The position numbers and the translations under genes are program-made. A stretch of DNA of 64,000 bases from the NCBI GenBank assembly GCA_007922195.1, contig ML682038.1, positions 501,208 through 565,207 on the forward strand, given 5' to 3'. Under the pieces are notes generated by a model. That model was not told the origin of the DNA and ran no database searches. It was given only the letters and a program-made list of their open reading frames with translations. Shown one piece after another: positions 10,163 to 20,874 of this stretch (position 1 is its first letter; each line of letters starts with the position of its first letter). Source of the DNA: Podocnemis expansa (taxonomy: Eukaryota; Chordata; Testudines; Podocnemididae).

Positions 10163-13100
10163 GAGTTGTTAGCCTTTACTAGCGACCCTACAGTATTATT
10201 ATTACTCATGCTAGCTAGAATAAACTTAACACGAGTATGCTACCTGTGCCAGAATCATACCTTCACTTGCAATGTAGATGAATCTTAAATGAAGTAGAAG
10301 AAAAGAGTAATATTGCAGTAGAAAAATTACACTAGAAAAATATGCTAATCCAGTTTTAAGAATCCTTTTCCCAGGAGCTGTGTATTGTGCATAAATCTGA
10401 TCTGGGACATAATTTAAACATAAAAACCATGCAGAGTTTTTATAAGGTCTTAACTGCAGTGAAATGTATTCCTCCATCTGGAGTCTTCTCCATGGAATTG
10501 TTTGTTTCTCATCTAGCTAGAATAATGTAGAGAGGAGGTCCAAAGGGGGTTGAGGGATGCTGGTAAAGGGGAAGAAATTTGTGTGCTCTAGCTGATGGCA
10601 ACACACTGCAGCAGATTTAGAATTAGCCCCCATCCTACTATGTGTGCCCCACTTTGTCCTAGTATACTACTATTCAAAATGGGAACCCGACTTGTCCCAC
10701 CACTGGACTGAAGACATTTGCTAATTGATTGTCTGCATTAATCAAGTGTCTGACCATGAACTGGCAGACTCAGGAAGAATGCTGTACACAACCAGGTTGC
10801 ACTTGTCCAAACTAGGAGCAGAAGATACTAGAAATCTCATAATGGAGACTGGTGATGTGAGATTTTTCTGCCCTGTTTTGCAGAGTCTGAAGGTTCAAGT
10901 AGTTTAGAGAATTCCAGTGTTCGGGGTGTTTGTTCCACCTGTACATCCAAAGCTTTTATGGTTTGCCCCTCACAAGCCTTATCCCTGCTTACCTGACAAA
11001 CCTAAGAGAATATTATCTCTGACACAGATGATACTGTTCTTTACCTTTCACACTCTTGAGATCTTAGTTTTATGCCACCTATCAAGTCCAATGTGGTTGT
11101 GATCTCTATACTTATACTTCACCAGTCAAGTATCAAATGTTAACTCCTGAAGCACTGTAACAGCTCACCTACAGAGTCACAGATGGTCCTCTGTGATGTC
11201 CAGTCTATCTTGCCACGTTGGTAAGCCTGCCTTTGTGAAAGATGGTCACTTACATCAAAGAATGCATTCAATGTTCAGATTAGTTTCAGTCCCAAAGGAC
11301 TAGTCACTGACACCAGATCAGTTGCACCTTAAACCTGACACCGGAAGACAGTGCTTGTGGCCAATCCTACAAACTATTTAATTAAGAAAAGCAAATAAAA
11401 GATTTATTTACAAGATTAAAGCAGGGAAACATATACAGATACAGTCTTAAGTTCCAAAAGGTGATAGAAGTTTTATAATAAGCAAGTGCTACACATGTTT
11501 AAGGGTTAACCCAGGACAAGAATCTGGGGATCCCTTGCTTATGCTTAGCAATCTTGCCCTTCTGAAGTCCAAGTAGCATAGAGATCCAGTTCCTTCTTAG
11601 TAGGGATTTTTGTACGCTGCCCCCTCAGATTACAAGCTGATGGCATGAGTTCATATTCCCTTTTCTTTTTTATGAACAGAAGACATAGGGGTAAGGACCT
11701 CAGTTAAACAAAATCTTGGTTCCTTGATGTTTCACAATGGTTCATTTGGTTTTGATGGCCCTTGTTGATAAGCAGGATCTAACACTTTCTGTAGGAAGCC
11801 AGCATTTTACATTAATTCATGCATGTTATAAGTAGGTTCAGTTCCATTAACTTTAAGACTCAATATTTGTCCTTTCCTATGCATGCAAGCTGTACAGTTT
11901 ATAGCATTTAATTTATCCTTTGGTAATTTTAAAGATAGAATGCTGGAAAATATGTAGGTTAAAGAAAGAAGATAAAAATGAATTTTCTTCCCTGGAATTC
12001 TAAATGATAACAGGGAAATTCTAGACCTAACATACTGGAATATTTAGTCAAAAATAGTGTTTCTGACATTTAATTAAATGTAAAACCTACATGATCAGCA
12101 GTCTTCCCAGTGTAACTTGCAAAGGTCAGTTGTCCCAATCAAAGCCAAGCATGCAGAAATACAGAATTTAAAGGAGACTGTTAGCCTGAAGCTATTCAAA
12201 AATGTTAATTTGATTTTTGTCAGGGAAATTATAAGTAGCAGTTAAAAAAATTAACAAGTGTAACAGATTAACTAGGGTATCAAAAATTATTCTTTAGAGA
12301 ACTAATCAGTTTCTCATTGTTATCCAAGCAAAGCAGAAGTGAAGGAAACCCTGAAACCTTCAGCACTTCTCATGCTGAACAATGTATGCTTAGGATGAGT
12401 GAACAGCACTTTCCACGAAATCATCAGCTCTTCATGAGTGAGGGGAAATTGTTATGTTCTCCACAGCAGTTCTTCAGAGCTGCCAAGTCACAGTGGTTTG
12501 TCCATCTATGCCACGTACACACCATTTCATAATGATGCTATTCACATGACGGGTTTAGGGATTGCTCAGTATTGTCTGCCTTATTCTAGAGCTCGAATTT
12601 AACAGAATGTTAGACTGAATTTAGCAGAAACAAATGTCAGAATCATACTGAGCCCTGCACTCTAATCTTTCCTACTGCATGATTGCCATTCCAATAAGAG
12701 ATGTAGGAATTCACCAGTGAGAAGCGGGAGGGGCATGATTTGAGCTATAAAAAGGCCTAAATTTTTCAGATATTGGAATCAAATTTGTGAAAAGAATATT
12801 GTCACCCAGCATTAGTTTTCTCTTGTTCCTATCTGACACTGTTCATTGCCCAGTGTTTTAGAGCAGACAGACTTTGTGTTCATGTAATTAACTTAAAGCT
12901 ATCCATTCTCTACTACTGCAGGAGAGGATAGAAGACTCTGGGAAAGAATGCTTTATTGTAGAATTCATGATCTGTTCTCTCACATATGTCAACAGCTTCT
13001 TAAAATCTAGCAGTGTGGAAATGTTCAGCAAATGTTTTCAATACAAAAAAAATATCACAGAATGAGACACACCCCATCACACAGAATGAAAGGATGGGAA

Positions 13101-13599
13101 AGAGATGGCATAAGTTGTCTATGCCAGTCTGGGGCTCCACAGCTGCTCCTTCAGGGGTGCTTTGGGCTGTTGATGCAGTATATTGGAGCCACAGGAAGGG
13201 CAAGGAGTTGGCACATAACCGAGTCCCCAAAAAAATATTCTAAGGAACAGTGAAGATAGGAATGGTCATCACTGATCCTGCAGTTGCTGATGCCAGGAGA
13301 GGTTTGCCATTGACTTCAGTCTGGTTAAAATTAACCCTTAATGACTGTGCTCTGTCCATCATAGAATCTATGATATCTGAGAGTCCTGATGTGCCTTATT
13401 TCACCATGATTTGATAACTAGTTTGAGTACCTCTGATTGGTGGCATGTTATTGATCATTGATCTTGTCAAAAGTAGCCCTATTCCTCTCCATTCACATTT
13501 TTTAAGGGAAATGATAAAGCAGACACAATCTCTGGCACCTTCCTAGGCTGACTGTTGATATAGGACCAGTCCTGATCAAGGACAAGCAGAGGCTTGTGC
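10163..13599. other. Unassigned AT-rich sequence
   Basis: No family recognised. The part at about 11340-11600 (aagatttatttacaagattaaagcaggg...) looks like a dispersed repeat, but I cannot name it. A TATA-like gctataaaaaggc at about 12744 has no transcript evidence. No frame longer than 83 codons. Confidence 0.5.
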
Positions 13600-14340
13600 T
13601 GGCTCAGGAAGCAGATTGTCAGTCACGGGTAAACTGCTTTTCTAGTTTTCCCCCTGCTCTGAGCAGGCAGTACATTGTGCTAGGACTATGCCCACTAAAC
13701 CATATGCTGCCCAGTACCCAGCACTCAAAGCAGTGCAGTGCACTTAGAAAGTAGAGCCAATGTTTTCCCCAGTTTCTGCCTTCCAAAGAGGAGAAATTGC
13801 AGTTCAGTGGCTTATGCTTCCTTTCCCCATGTACAGGTAGTCCAGGAAGGGAGAGCATTATGCCCCTCTATTCCCTTACTGCCAGGGACTACAGGTCTTG
13901 AAAGGTAGTCCACAGGGCTCTTGGGAGATAGTAGATTCCAACCTACCACCCAATAACCTACTAACTCTTCTTAGGATAGCAGCTGAACCATGATAGAGGT
14001 CTCCAGTCCTAGAATCTGTTTGGCAGAATGCTGGGGGTCCTGACTGACTCACAACTTCTATATAAACCCACCAGAGTAACCAAAAGTTACCCATGCAGCT
14101 GAGATCTCCCTGTGTAAGGCTGTTTCCCCTGAAATATCTGGTCCTGCTGACCTGACCCTGCCTTCCTCCAGGACATCTGACACTTGACTTTATCTCTTGT
14201 TTGCCTTGGACTCTAACCTTCTGCTATCTGATGCAGTCTGATTTCTTCTCCGAACTCTAGGTAAGACTGCCCATGCACTAGTTGTGACACTCAGCCATGC
14301 AGGACTAGTGATGACATAGCCCCCGGACTTCTGGCTGTTG
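13600..14340 (+). repeat. LTR-like block, probable Ty3/gypsy solo LTR
   Basis: A TATA-like tatataaaccc (about 14059) is followed by a C/T-rich stretch of tgacctgaccctgcc, ctccaggacatctgac and gactctaacc words, then a ctctaggtaagactgc segment and catgcaggactagtgatgac. This arrangement is typical of reptilian gypsy U3-R-U5. No pol sequence is adjacent and no duplication is readable, so borders and solo status are inferred. Confidence 0.45.
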
Positions 14341-15121
14341 TCTTATTGTTTCTCATTTAGTAGACATGTTAGAATCCTGATAATTGTCTCATCTAAGTTT
14401 TTTGTTGTTGCACTTGGGCAATTGCAAGTCTAAGTCATTCAGGAGCCTCTCCTTTGTTTGATTAATGAAGTAGTTTCCACCAGAGTGGATGTTTCATTCA
14501 GTCCAAGGGTTATTTCAGAATTCTGTGTCCATTTTTTTGTGATCAGACTTGATCTGATTTCTTCCAAATCTCATTTACCAGAAAAAGGGTATTACTGTAC
14601 AATTTATCACAGACCAGAAATTCATTAAAAATGTATTTGACAAGAATTAATCCCTCCAGGAAATCATATAACAGTTTATTTCTTAGAAACAATCATGATG
14701 GAGTATGCTAATATCTAAACATAGCAGACTTTGATTACTTTTTTTCACATTATAATAAACAAATTGCCTTCATACTGCCTTTGTGTGTGTATATAGGTAA
14801 AAATAATGCCTCGGTCAGCTGACCAAAATGAGTATAAAATACCCTCAAACAATCTGATACTGAGCTATAAACAAAAATACACATATGCTCAGGCTAAAGA
14901 CTAAACAAGGAGCTGATTTGGTGACTTATTTAATATAAAATCCCCTAGAGTAGACAAATCCTTTCTTCCTTCTGTAAGCTCTCATTTTAACAAAGAGGCG
15001 GCAGCCTTATGAGTGGTGTAAATGCAGGCTGTGCTAACACAGTGTGTCTCTTTGTCACCCCCCAGTGGTTAGACTATATAGAGAGGGTAGACTTATGACC
15101 ACTTCTAAGCTAACGCACATA

Positions 15122-15638
15122 GGCTATGTTCACACTTACACAGTTAAATCGATTTAACTTATATCGATTTAATAAAATCGATATAAAAATCATTACATCG
15201 ATTTAAGTTAAATTGATTTAACAGGTCCACACCAAAAAAACCCAAATTGAAACAGCATGTCCAGACGCAGGACTTGCTATTTCAATTCAGGAGAGGGGCA
15301 CCATGGGAGGTGTGGCAACATGGCTCCCTCACTGGGCCATGCCCTTGCCTGATATATAGAAAAAGGAAAGCACCTGGGAAGGAGAAAGGCAAAAAGTGTT
15401 AAATTGATTTAACAGTTAGATCTAAATAACATGTCTGCACTGTGGTATTTTGAAATAACAATTTCGATTTAACAGTCATATCAATATAATACTAGGTTTT
15501 ATTATATCAATATAACTTTCCTGATATTGAAGTGAGGGAGCTCCTCATTTCGAAATAAGGAAATGTCATGTGGATACCATTTTTTAAATCGAAATAACCA
15601 GCGTTATTTTGATGTAAATAGTGCGTGTGGACATACTA
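15122..15638. mobile_element. AT-rich foldback MITE with ATA target duplication
   Basis: Begins GGCTATGTTCACACTT; the right end read inward is TAGTATGTCCACACGCAC. Both flanks are ata (15119-15121, 15639-15641). The interior carries repeated atcgatttaa/ttaaatcgat and atttcgaaat palindromic words and an imperfect foldback. Same end type and duplication length as 7441-7916, 41457-41950 and 48040-48448. No coding capacity. Confidence 0.75.
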
Positions 15639-15746
15639 ATAGTCCTTTAGCTCAATCAATAAATAGCAGGTTTGTGCTTTTAAATCCAGAAACAGTGGGC
15701 TCCTTTGCCACAGGTGTTACAACTGGGACATGATTATGCATAAACT

Positions 15747-16003
15747 AAGGCTTTATCTAAACTTAAAATGCTACAGTGGCACAGGTGCAGCTACATCACC
15801 AGGAAGGATTCTTATGTCTCTAGTAAATCCACCTCCTAGCAAACGGTAGCTAAGTCAATAGATGAATTCTTCCATCGACCTATTGCTGCTTACCCAGGGA
15901 CTTATATCGTCTTAACTGCATCACTCATGGATTTGGATTTTTCATAGTCCTAAAAAACATAGTTGGTTTTGATCTAATTTTCTACTACAGAGCAGTCTCC
16001 AGC
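15747..16003. mobile_element. Foldback MITE (ctacagtggcacaggtgcag type)
   Basis: Starts aaggctttatctaaacttaa and ends atctaattttctactacaga. It contains the paired words gatgaattcttccatcgacc, cggtagctaagtc and gcatcactcatggattt. The same words occur at 16530-16754 and, reversed, at 4176-4428, so this is a multicopy family within the window. Ends and target duplication are eroded. Confidence 0.65.
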
Positions 16004-16392
16004 TGTTTAGCACATTGCATTTTCAACTTCCTACAGAATCTTCAAAAGATGTTGTAGAAACTACTTTGGCATCAGCCTAACCATATGGCTGATCACCTGA
16101 TTCATTAGGTCTTGTTCCCCTAATTCTTATCATTTGCCAGTAATGAGGGTTGCCAAATAAGCTCTGAAGTATTGAAGAATGGAAACAAACAAGTTTTTGC
16201 AGAAAGTTGGGGTGCTCCTTCAGCAGCAGTTTCTGTTTCACCCGATAAGTTCCATCAGCATGTGGTGGCATATGCCTGCCATTGAGAACAGTGCTGAGCG
16301 CTCTAGAAAATATGACCCCCCTACTTATGGTATCTTCAAAATGTGTACCTTAGAGTTGTTCCACACTTTAAATGATGGAGCTGTAAGCATTG

Positions 16393-16516
16393 GACGAAGT
16401 GGAATTTTCTCCCAGGAAAGCTCATGCAATAAATACATTTGTTAGTCTTTTAAGTGCCACATGTCTCCTTGTTTGTTTTACTGAACTAAACTAACATAGC
16501 TACCACTTTGGAACTT
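16393..16516 (+). mobile_element. Penelope-type repeat, 3' end fragment
   Basis: Contains the family signature: tctcccaggaaagctcatg, aataaatacatttgttagtc, aagtgccacatgtctcc and a final actaaactaacatagctacc. The same terminal block recurs at 23201, 31541, 47673, 52132, 58091 and 61154. Assignment to Penelope-like elements rests on memory of turtle repeats. It is flanked by two related blocks of about 38 bp (16350-16387 and 16551-16589). Confidence 0.6.
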
Positions 16517-16529
16517 AGCATCACATTAA

Positions 16530-16754
16530 ATGATTCTCTGGGGCCCTTAGAGCAATTATATCACTTTAAATGATGAAGCTGTGCTAACAGCTGTGCTGAC
16601 AGGAACTTCTCCTGTCAGCAAAAGTAATCCACCTCCAGGAGCGACAATAGTTATGTCAGTGGGAGAAGATCTCCCTTGAATATAGCACCATCTACACTGG
16701 GATGGAGGTCAGTATAACTGTGTCACTCAGATATATTTATATCAATGTAATTTT
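16530..16754. mobile_element. Foldback MITE, third copy of the 15747 family
   Basis: Shares cttctcctgtcagcaaaagt, aatccacctccaggagc, gggagaagatctccc and the terminal ttttgtagtatagacct with the copies at 15747 and 4176. Its right end is also the outer edge of the long palindrome starting at 16750. Confidence 0.55.
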
Positions 16755-17238
16755 GTAGTATAGACCTGATCTTATTAATTTCTTTCTACCATTATTAGTT
16801 AGGAATAGAAGAGGATGGCTACCTGATTTTTCTATGTCATGGGAAATTCTGAAAATATGAAATATGAAATTTCTTTCAGAAATGGAATGAAAACAAAATA
16901 TTGTAAATGTCCTGCAGAAAAAAATCCTGGAAAAAGTGGTTGGGAGTCAACAAAATCTAAACATTTAATTCAACTCTTTTACATATATTTAATTCAATTC
17001 TCTCTCTGTATATATAAAGAGTTGAATTAAATGTTAAGATTTTGTTGACTCCCAACTACTTTTCCCAGGATTTTGTTCTGCAGGAAGTTTACAATATTTT
17101 GTTTTCATTCCATTTCTGAATGAAATTTCAAAATTGCAGAATTTCCCATGACACAGAAAAATCAGGTAGCCACTCTCTTCTACTCCTAACTAATAATGAT
17201 AGAAAAAATTAATAAGATCAGGTCTATACTACAAAATA
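16750..17238. repeat. Long near-perfect inverted repeat (about 489 bp)
   Basis: The left arm (16750-16980) and right arm (17016-17238) are reverse complements at roughly 90% or better by eye, separated by about 35 bp of tatata-rich loop. Matching words are gacctgatcttattaatt versus aattaataagatcaggtc, and gttgggagtcaacaaaatct versus agattttgttgactcccaac. The outermost bases are the end of the neighbouring MITE, repeated on the far side. No coding frame spans it. Confidence 0.9.
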
Positions 17239-18056
17239 TATATGTGTATTTCAAAACAAAAGGTTTTTTGATGTGACAATTTGAAAAGTTCCATTTTAAA
17301 ATGTCCAGATAGAATAAGACTATTTTGACTTTATCAAAATATTTATTTCCAATATTTTTCCAAAATGAAGTGTCAAAGCTCACATGTTTCTATGAAATGT
17401 TTCACTTTCAACAAATCTGAAATATTATTCCACTGAATTATTTCCTATCAGTTCTAGCTAGGCTCTTAGATACTGCCAAGCGAATTTTATTTATTTTTAC
17501 CCAGAAAAAAAAAAGTCCTGGCAGTTAGCACTGTTTCAGGCCAAATAACATATTTTTGGATTGTTCTAAACATTTTTTCTCAAGGAGAAAATACTGAAGA
17601 AACTTTCATTTTTTAAGGAATTCAGCTATTGTTTGGACATTTGTACCATGAGGCATGGAAGTCTGACAGAGCTACTTACCAGAAAAATTCTTCCTTTCTG
17701 AAGCTACTACAGTGTGTTAGAAATTATTCTTTCACAAGGAGTTTTTTTTTTTTTACTAAAGAAGCCAGTTATTCATTTTAGGGTGATTGAAGTTGAACAG
17801 ATTAAATTAGGCAGTTGGTTATCCAGTTATAACACAGACAGTCCTGTATTTAAACAGTTGTCCCCTATCCAGTACTGAGACAGACCTGGATATGGTTTTG
17901 TCTGGTATTATGGACAGGAGATGCCATTTTAAAGAGTTCACTGCCAGGCCTCTGCTGGTGTGTTCTTGTATACACACTTTGCGTGAGGTCCTGCCAATGG
18001 ATGGATTCGCATACACAGGGCCTATTCTAAGCCATTCCCAGAAGTATCAGAATGTC
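17239..18056. other. Unassigned AT-rich sequence
   Basis: No reading frame or repeat family could be supported. A poly-T run lies near 17741-17754. Confidence 0.5.
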
Positions 18057-18262
18057 TGTGTAGGGACGCAGAGTGGGCTTCCTCTGATGCTGACAGGGAG
18101 GAACCAGTCCCCACCCTTGGTGGGTAGAGCCAGGTCAGACCTCCCCTTGCACCAGAAGTAGAAGGAAGTATAAAAAACAAAGCCTCCAGTTCAACTGAGG
18201 GAAAGCCAGAATAGGAATCAAATGCTATGGTCTTGCTGCTGGCACCTGAAAAAGGGACTGAG
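18057..18262 (+). repeat. 5' LTR (truncated) of the second Ty3/gypsy element
   Basis: Begins tgtgtagggacgcagagtgg and contains cctctgatgctgacagggag, a TATA-like agtataaaaa (about 18167) and ttcaactgaggg. The same order of words occurs at 20432-20650 (cctctgatagtgacagggag, gctcagctgagg, gctgctgccttagtgctggc), which defines the pair. Similarity stops near 18262, where integrase coding begins. Confidence 0.75.
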
Positions 18263-18289
18263 CTCCTCTTGGCTACTCCGGCAAGTCTG

Positions 18290-18790
18290 TGGACTCTTGA
18301 TGGTCAAATAATTAGGCATTTCCATGATTGCTCCCAGACTAACAGCCTGGCTGAGGACTTCAATCAAACATTAAAGCTGATGCTGTGCAAATTGGGGAGA
18401 GCAGGACCATGGGACCAGCTGATCCTGCCCTTGCTGTTGGCCACCCAGAAATTCTTCCATGAAGTTGTCTGCATTCTACAGGCAATAGCCCTGAAATTAG
18501 TTCCAACTGATGCACAAGACCTGAGAGCACTCCTTGCCATCAGTCTAGGAACTGTTGTAATAGGTCTACAACTCTAGGAGTACCTGTTCTATACTTTAAC
18601 TTTGGTGAAGGACAGCCTGCAGGCCATTGAAGGGACTCACAGGTGAACATATCTCCAGGGAGCACAGTCTTGGATGTTTGAATCCAGCCATCAGTTCCTG
18701 CTTCTACTACCTTCTGACAAGTCTCCGGACCTGCTAGCAGGGGCCATATGACGTAACCCATCAGAGGAGGTCTGTAAAGTATGAAATTTG
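18290..18790 (+). pseudogene. Ty3/gypsy integrase, C-terminal half, degenerate
   Basis: The frame 18227-18577 contains SQTNSLAEDFNQTLKLML, which corresponds to the conserved integrase segment around the catalytic Glu (family form PQTDG..ERFNQTL). WDQLILPLLLA follows, as in the core's last helices. Further on, FESSHQFLLLLP (about 18670-18705) corresponds to the Gypsy integrase GPY/F-module approach (family form F..GD.VLVL.P). The Glu position is kept (AEDF), but several stops break the frame. It lies upstream of the RT, not downstream. Confidence 0.75.
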
Positions 18791-19189
18791 ATAGCCAGAC
18801 TGATGGAAGACAAGGCACTTAGATCATGTCAACCTCCTGAAGCTGTGAAAAGAATGGTAGGATCTCCTGGCTGGACCATAGCCCCAGGAGTCAGAGCTGG
18901 GGCTGCAGATCTCAGTGGCACTAGTCCTGAGGAACTGCAACTTTGGGACATTCTCATGAGGAACAACAGAAGTAGACTTGAAGCCTGTTGAAGGCCTTCA
19001 CTAAGACCTTCACCACCCTACGTGACCACACCACTCTGGCCCATTATGCCATTCTCACCAATGCTAAGGTGCTAGTGCAAGATATGATGCAACTCCTTAT
19101 GCCACAAATGCACCCAGCCAGACCAGTCCGGTCTACTATGCCATTCTGACTGACTGACCCTAAGGTGGTAGTCCAGGAACTGACACAGC

Positions 19190-19780
19190 TTCTCCCACAG
19201 CAAATGCAGGAGGTCATTGAGAAGGAGGTGCCGGGGATTCTGGAATTACATATTGTCTAGAGGTCCCAAAGTGAGTAGTACAATCCCATTGTGTTAGTGC
19301 CAGAACCCCATAGAATCTTGTACTTCTGCTTCAACTTCCAGAGGGCAACACTATATATAAATTTGCTTTGTACCAATGCCCCAGATAGATGAATTATTCA
19401 ACTGCCATTTCATCACCACCCTTGACCTCACAAAGGGATGCTGGCAAATCCCTTTCAACTCAAGCTCAAGAGAGAATACCACTTTTTCCATGCCATCGCT
19501 ACCCCTTCACCTTCATGGGGTCACTGCAACCTTCCAGAAAATGATGGATCAGCTCCTGCAGCCCCAGGATTCCAACCCTGTAGGATATCTCAACAATGTG
19601 ATGATGTACTGTCAGCACTGGGACAACCATCTCAGCCAGCTGGCAGCTACCCTATTGGCCCACCAAATTGCAGGCCTAACCACCAGTCAAGAGAGGAATC
19701 AGATCAAGTGGCAGGAGATAACCTACCTTGAATACCCCTTGGGCCAAGATCAGATATACCCCCTCATATGAAGAGTTCAG
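19190..19780 (+). pseudogene. Ty3/gypsy reverse transcriptase, catalytically dead
   Basis: Would copy element RNA into DNA inside virus-like particles. Recognisable RT blocks in order: EVIEKEVPGILEL (about 19210), NPIVLVPEP (about 19280), the block MPQIDELFNCHFITTLDLTK followed by GCWQIP (from 19376), then LHGVTATFQKMMDQLL (19505-19560) and GYLNNVMMYCQHWDNHL. The family YLDD motif reads YLNN at 19586-19597, replacing both catalytic aspartates. Stops and shifts upstream confirm a pseudogene. The 131-codon frame 19376-19771 is the longest preserved piece. Confidence 0.9.
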
Positions 19781-20431
19781 GCTTTGCAGGACAGTCTACC
19801 ACCTACCACAAAGCAAAAAATACGCCACTTCCTGGGGTTAACTTGTTACTACCATCAGTTTTTCTTCCAACTTGCCACCATTGCAGCTCCCTTGATTGAA
19901 CTCCTGATCAAAGACAGCCCATGGCATGTTCTCTGGATGGCTTAGTGCAAGAAGGTTTTCTAGACCCTCAAGGCCCACCTGGGCCAGGAGCTGGTGCTAC
20001 AGAGTCCACACTTAACCTGCAGATTCATTGCCCAGATGGATGCCTAGGAGGCAGAAATTGGGGCTGTCTTTTTCAAGAGATCAACAGAGAGGAGCACCAC
20101 TTCCTGTATATCATCCAGAAGCTGTTCCCCCATGAGAGGAGTTACTCGATCTTTGGGAAGGAGGCCTTCACACTTAAAATGATGGTGGATGCTCTGTGGT
20201 ATTTTCTGCTGGCAACCCCTTTGTGCTCACAATGGGCTACAATCCTGAAAAATGGGTAACTATGAAGAAGGAAACTAACACTCAACTGATTTGCTGGTAG
20301 CTTAACCTCCATCTGTATGTGTTCACTGCCCAAGACTGAGTAGGTAAGGACAATGTGAACATGGATTTTCTATCACTCCTCCGGAAGCTGGAGTCAAACA
20401 GCTCTGGAGACCAGGAGCTGGACTTGAGGGA
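19781..20431 (+). pseudogene. Ty3/gypsy connection and RNase H domains, degenerate
   Basis: Follows the RT in register across shifts: IRHFLGLTCYYHQFF and LATIAAPLIELL (19830-19905), then a stretch with QMDA (first RNase H acidic block, about 20035) and GAVF. Next come LYIIQKLFPHERSYSIFGKEAFTLK (quoted in parts: LFPHERSYS, GKEAF) near 20125-20175, and WVTMKKETN plus VGKDNVNMDFLS (about 20250-20375), the end of Gypsy RNase H. It abuts the LTR directly, with no integrase after it. Confidence 0.85.
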
Positions 20432-20874
20432 TGTGTGTGGTAGTGAGGCAAAGTGACCTCCCTCTGATAGTGACAGGGAGGAACCACTCCTTATTGCATG
20501 GTGGGCAGAACCGTACTAAGCCCACCCCTAGTGCTGGAAGCAGAGGAGCAAAACAAGAAACATAAGAAATGGGATCTTCTGCTCAGCTGAGGTAGAAACA
20601 GGGAACGAGTCAAACGCTGCTGCCTTAGTGCTGGCACTCATCCAAGGGGCCAAGCTGTATCAGCCCTGCTTCTGAAGGATACCTGGAGGAGCTGCTGCCA
20701 GGCAAATACCCCAAGGAGCTGCTGATTACCACAAAGTGTCTGACGACCTGTGAGCAATGAAGTCCTATGAATAGGTAGCACTAAGATGTAGCCCAGGAAA
20801 CCAGATGTTAGTTTGGTTTTGTTTCTGAAACTATGTTGGCATGTTTCACCAGGATTTCTGCTGACTCAGTGACA
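20432..20874 (+). repeat. 3' LTR of the second Ty3/gypsy element
   Basis: Begins tgtgtgtggtagtgaggcaa right after the RNase H remnant and shares the word order of the LTR at 18057. The right end is set at a TG...CA-type end (ctcagtgaca), but the first LTR is truncated, so this border is uncertain. Confidence 0.6.

Noticed and set aside
11340..11600. Possible named repeat (aagatttatttacaag... block)
   Set aside because: It looks familiar, but no ends, partner copy or coding trace in the window allow a family call.
12744..12760. TATA-like gctataaaaaggc as a promoter
   Set aside because: No downstream exon, LTR partner or initiator context; TATA-like words are common in AT-rich DNA.
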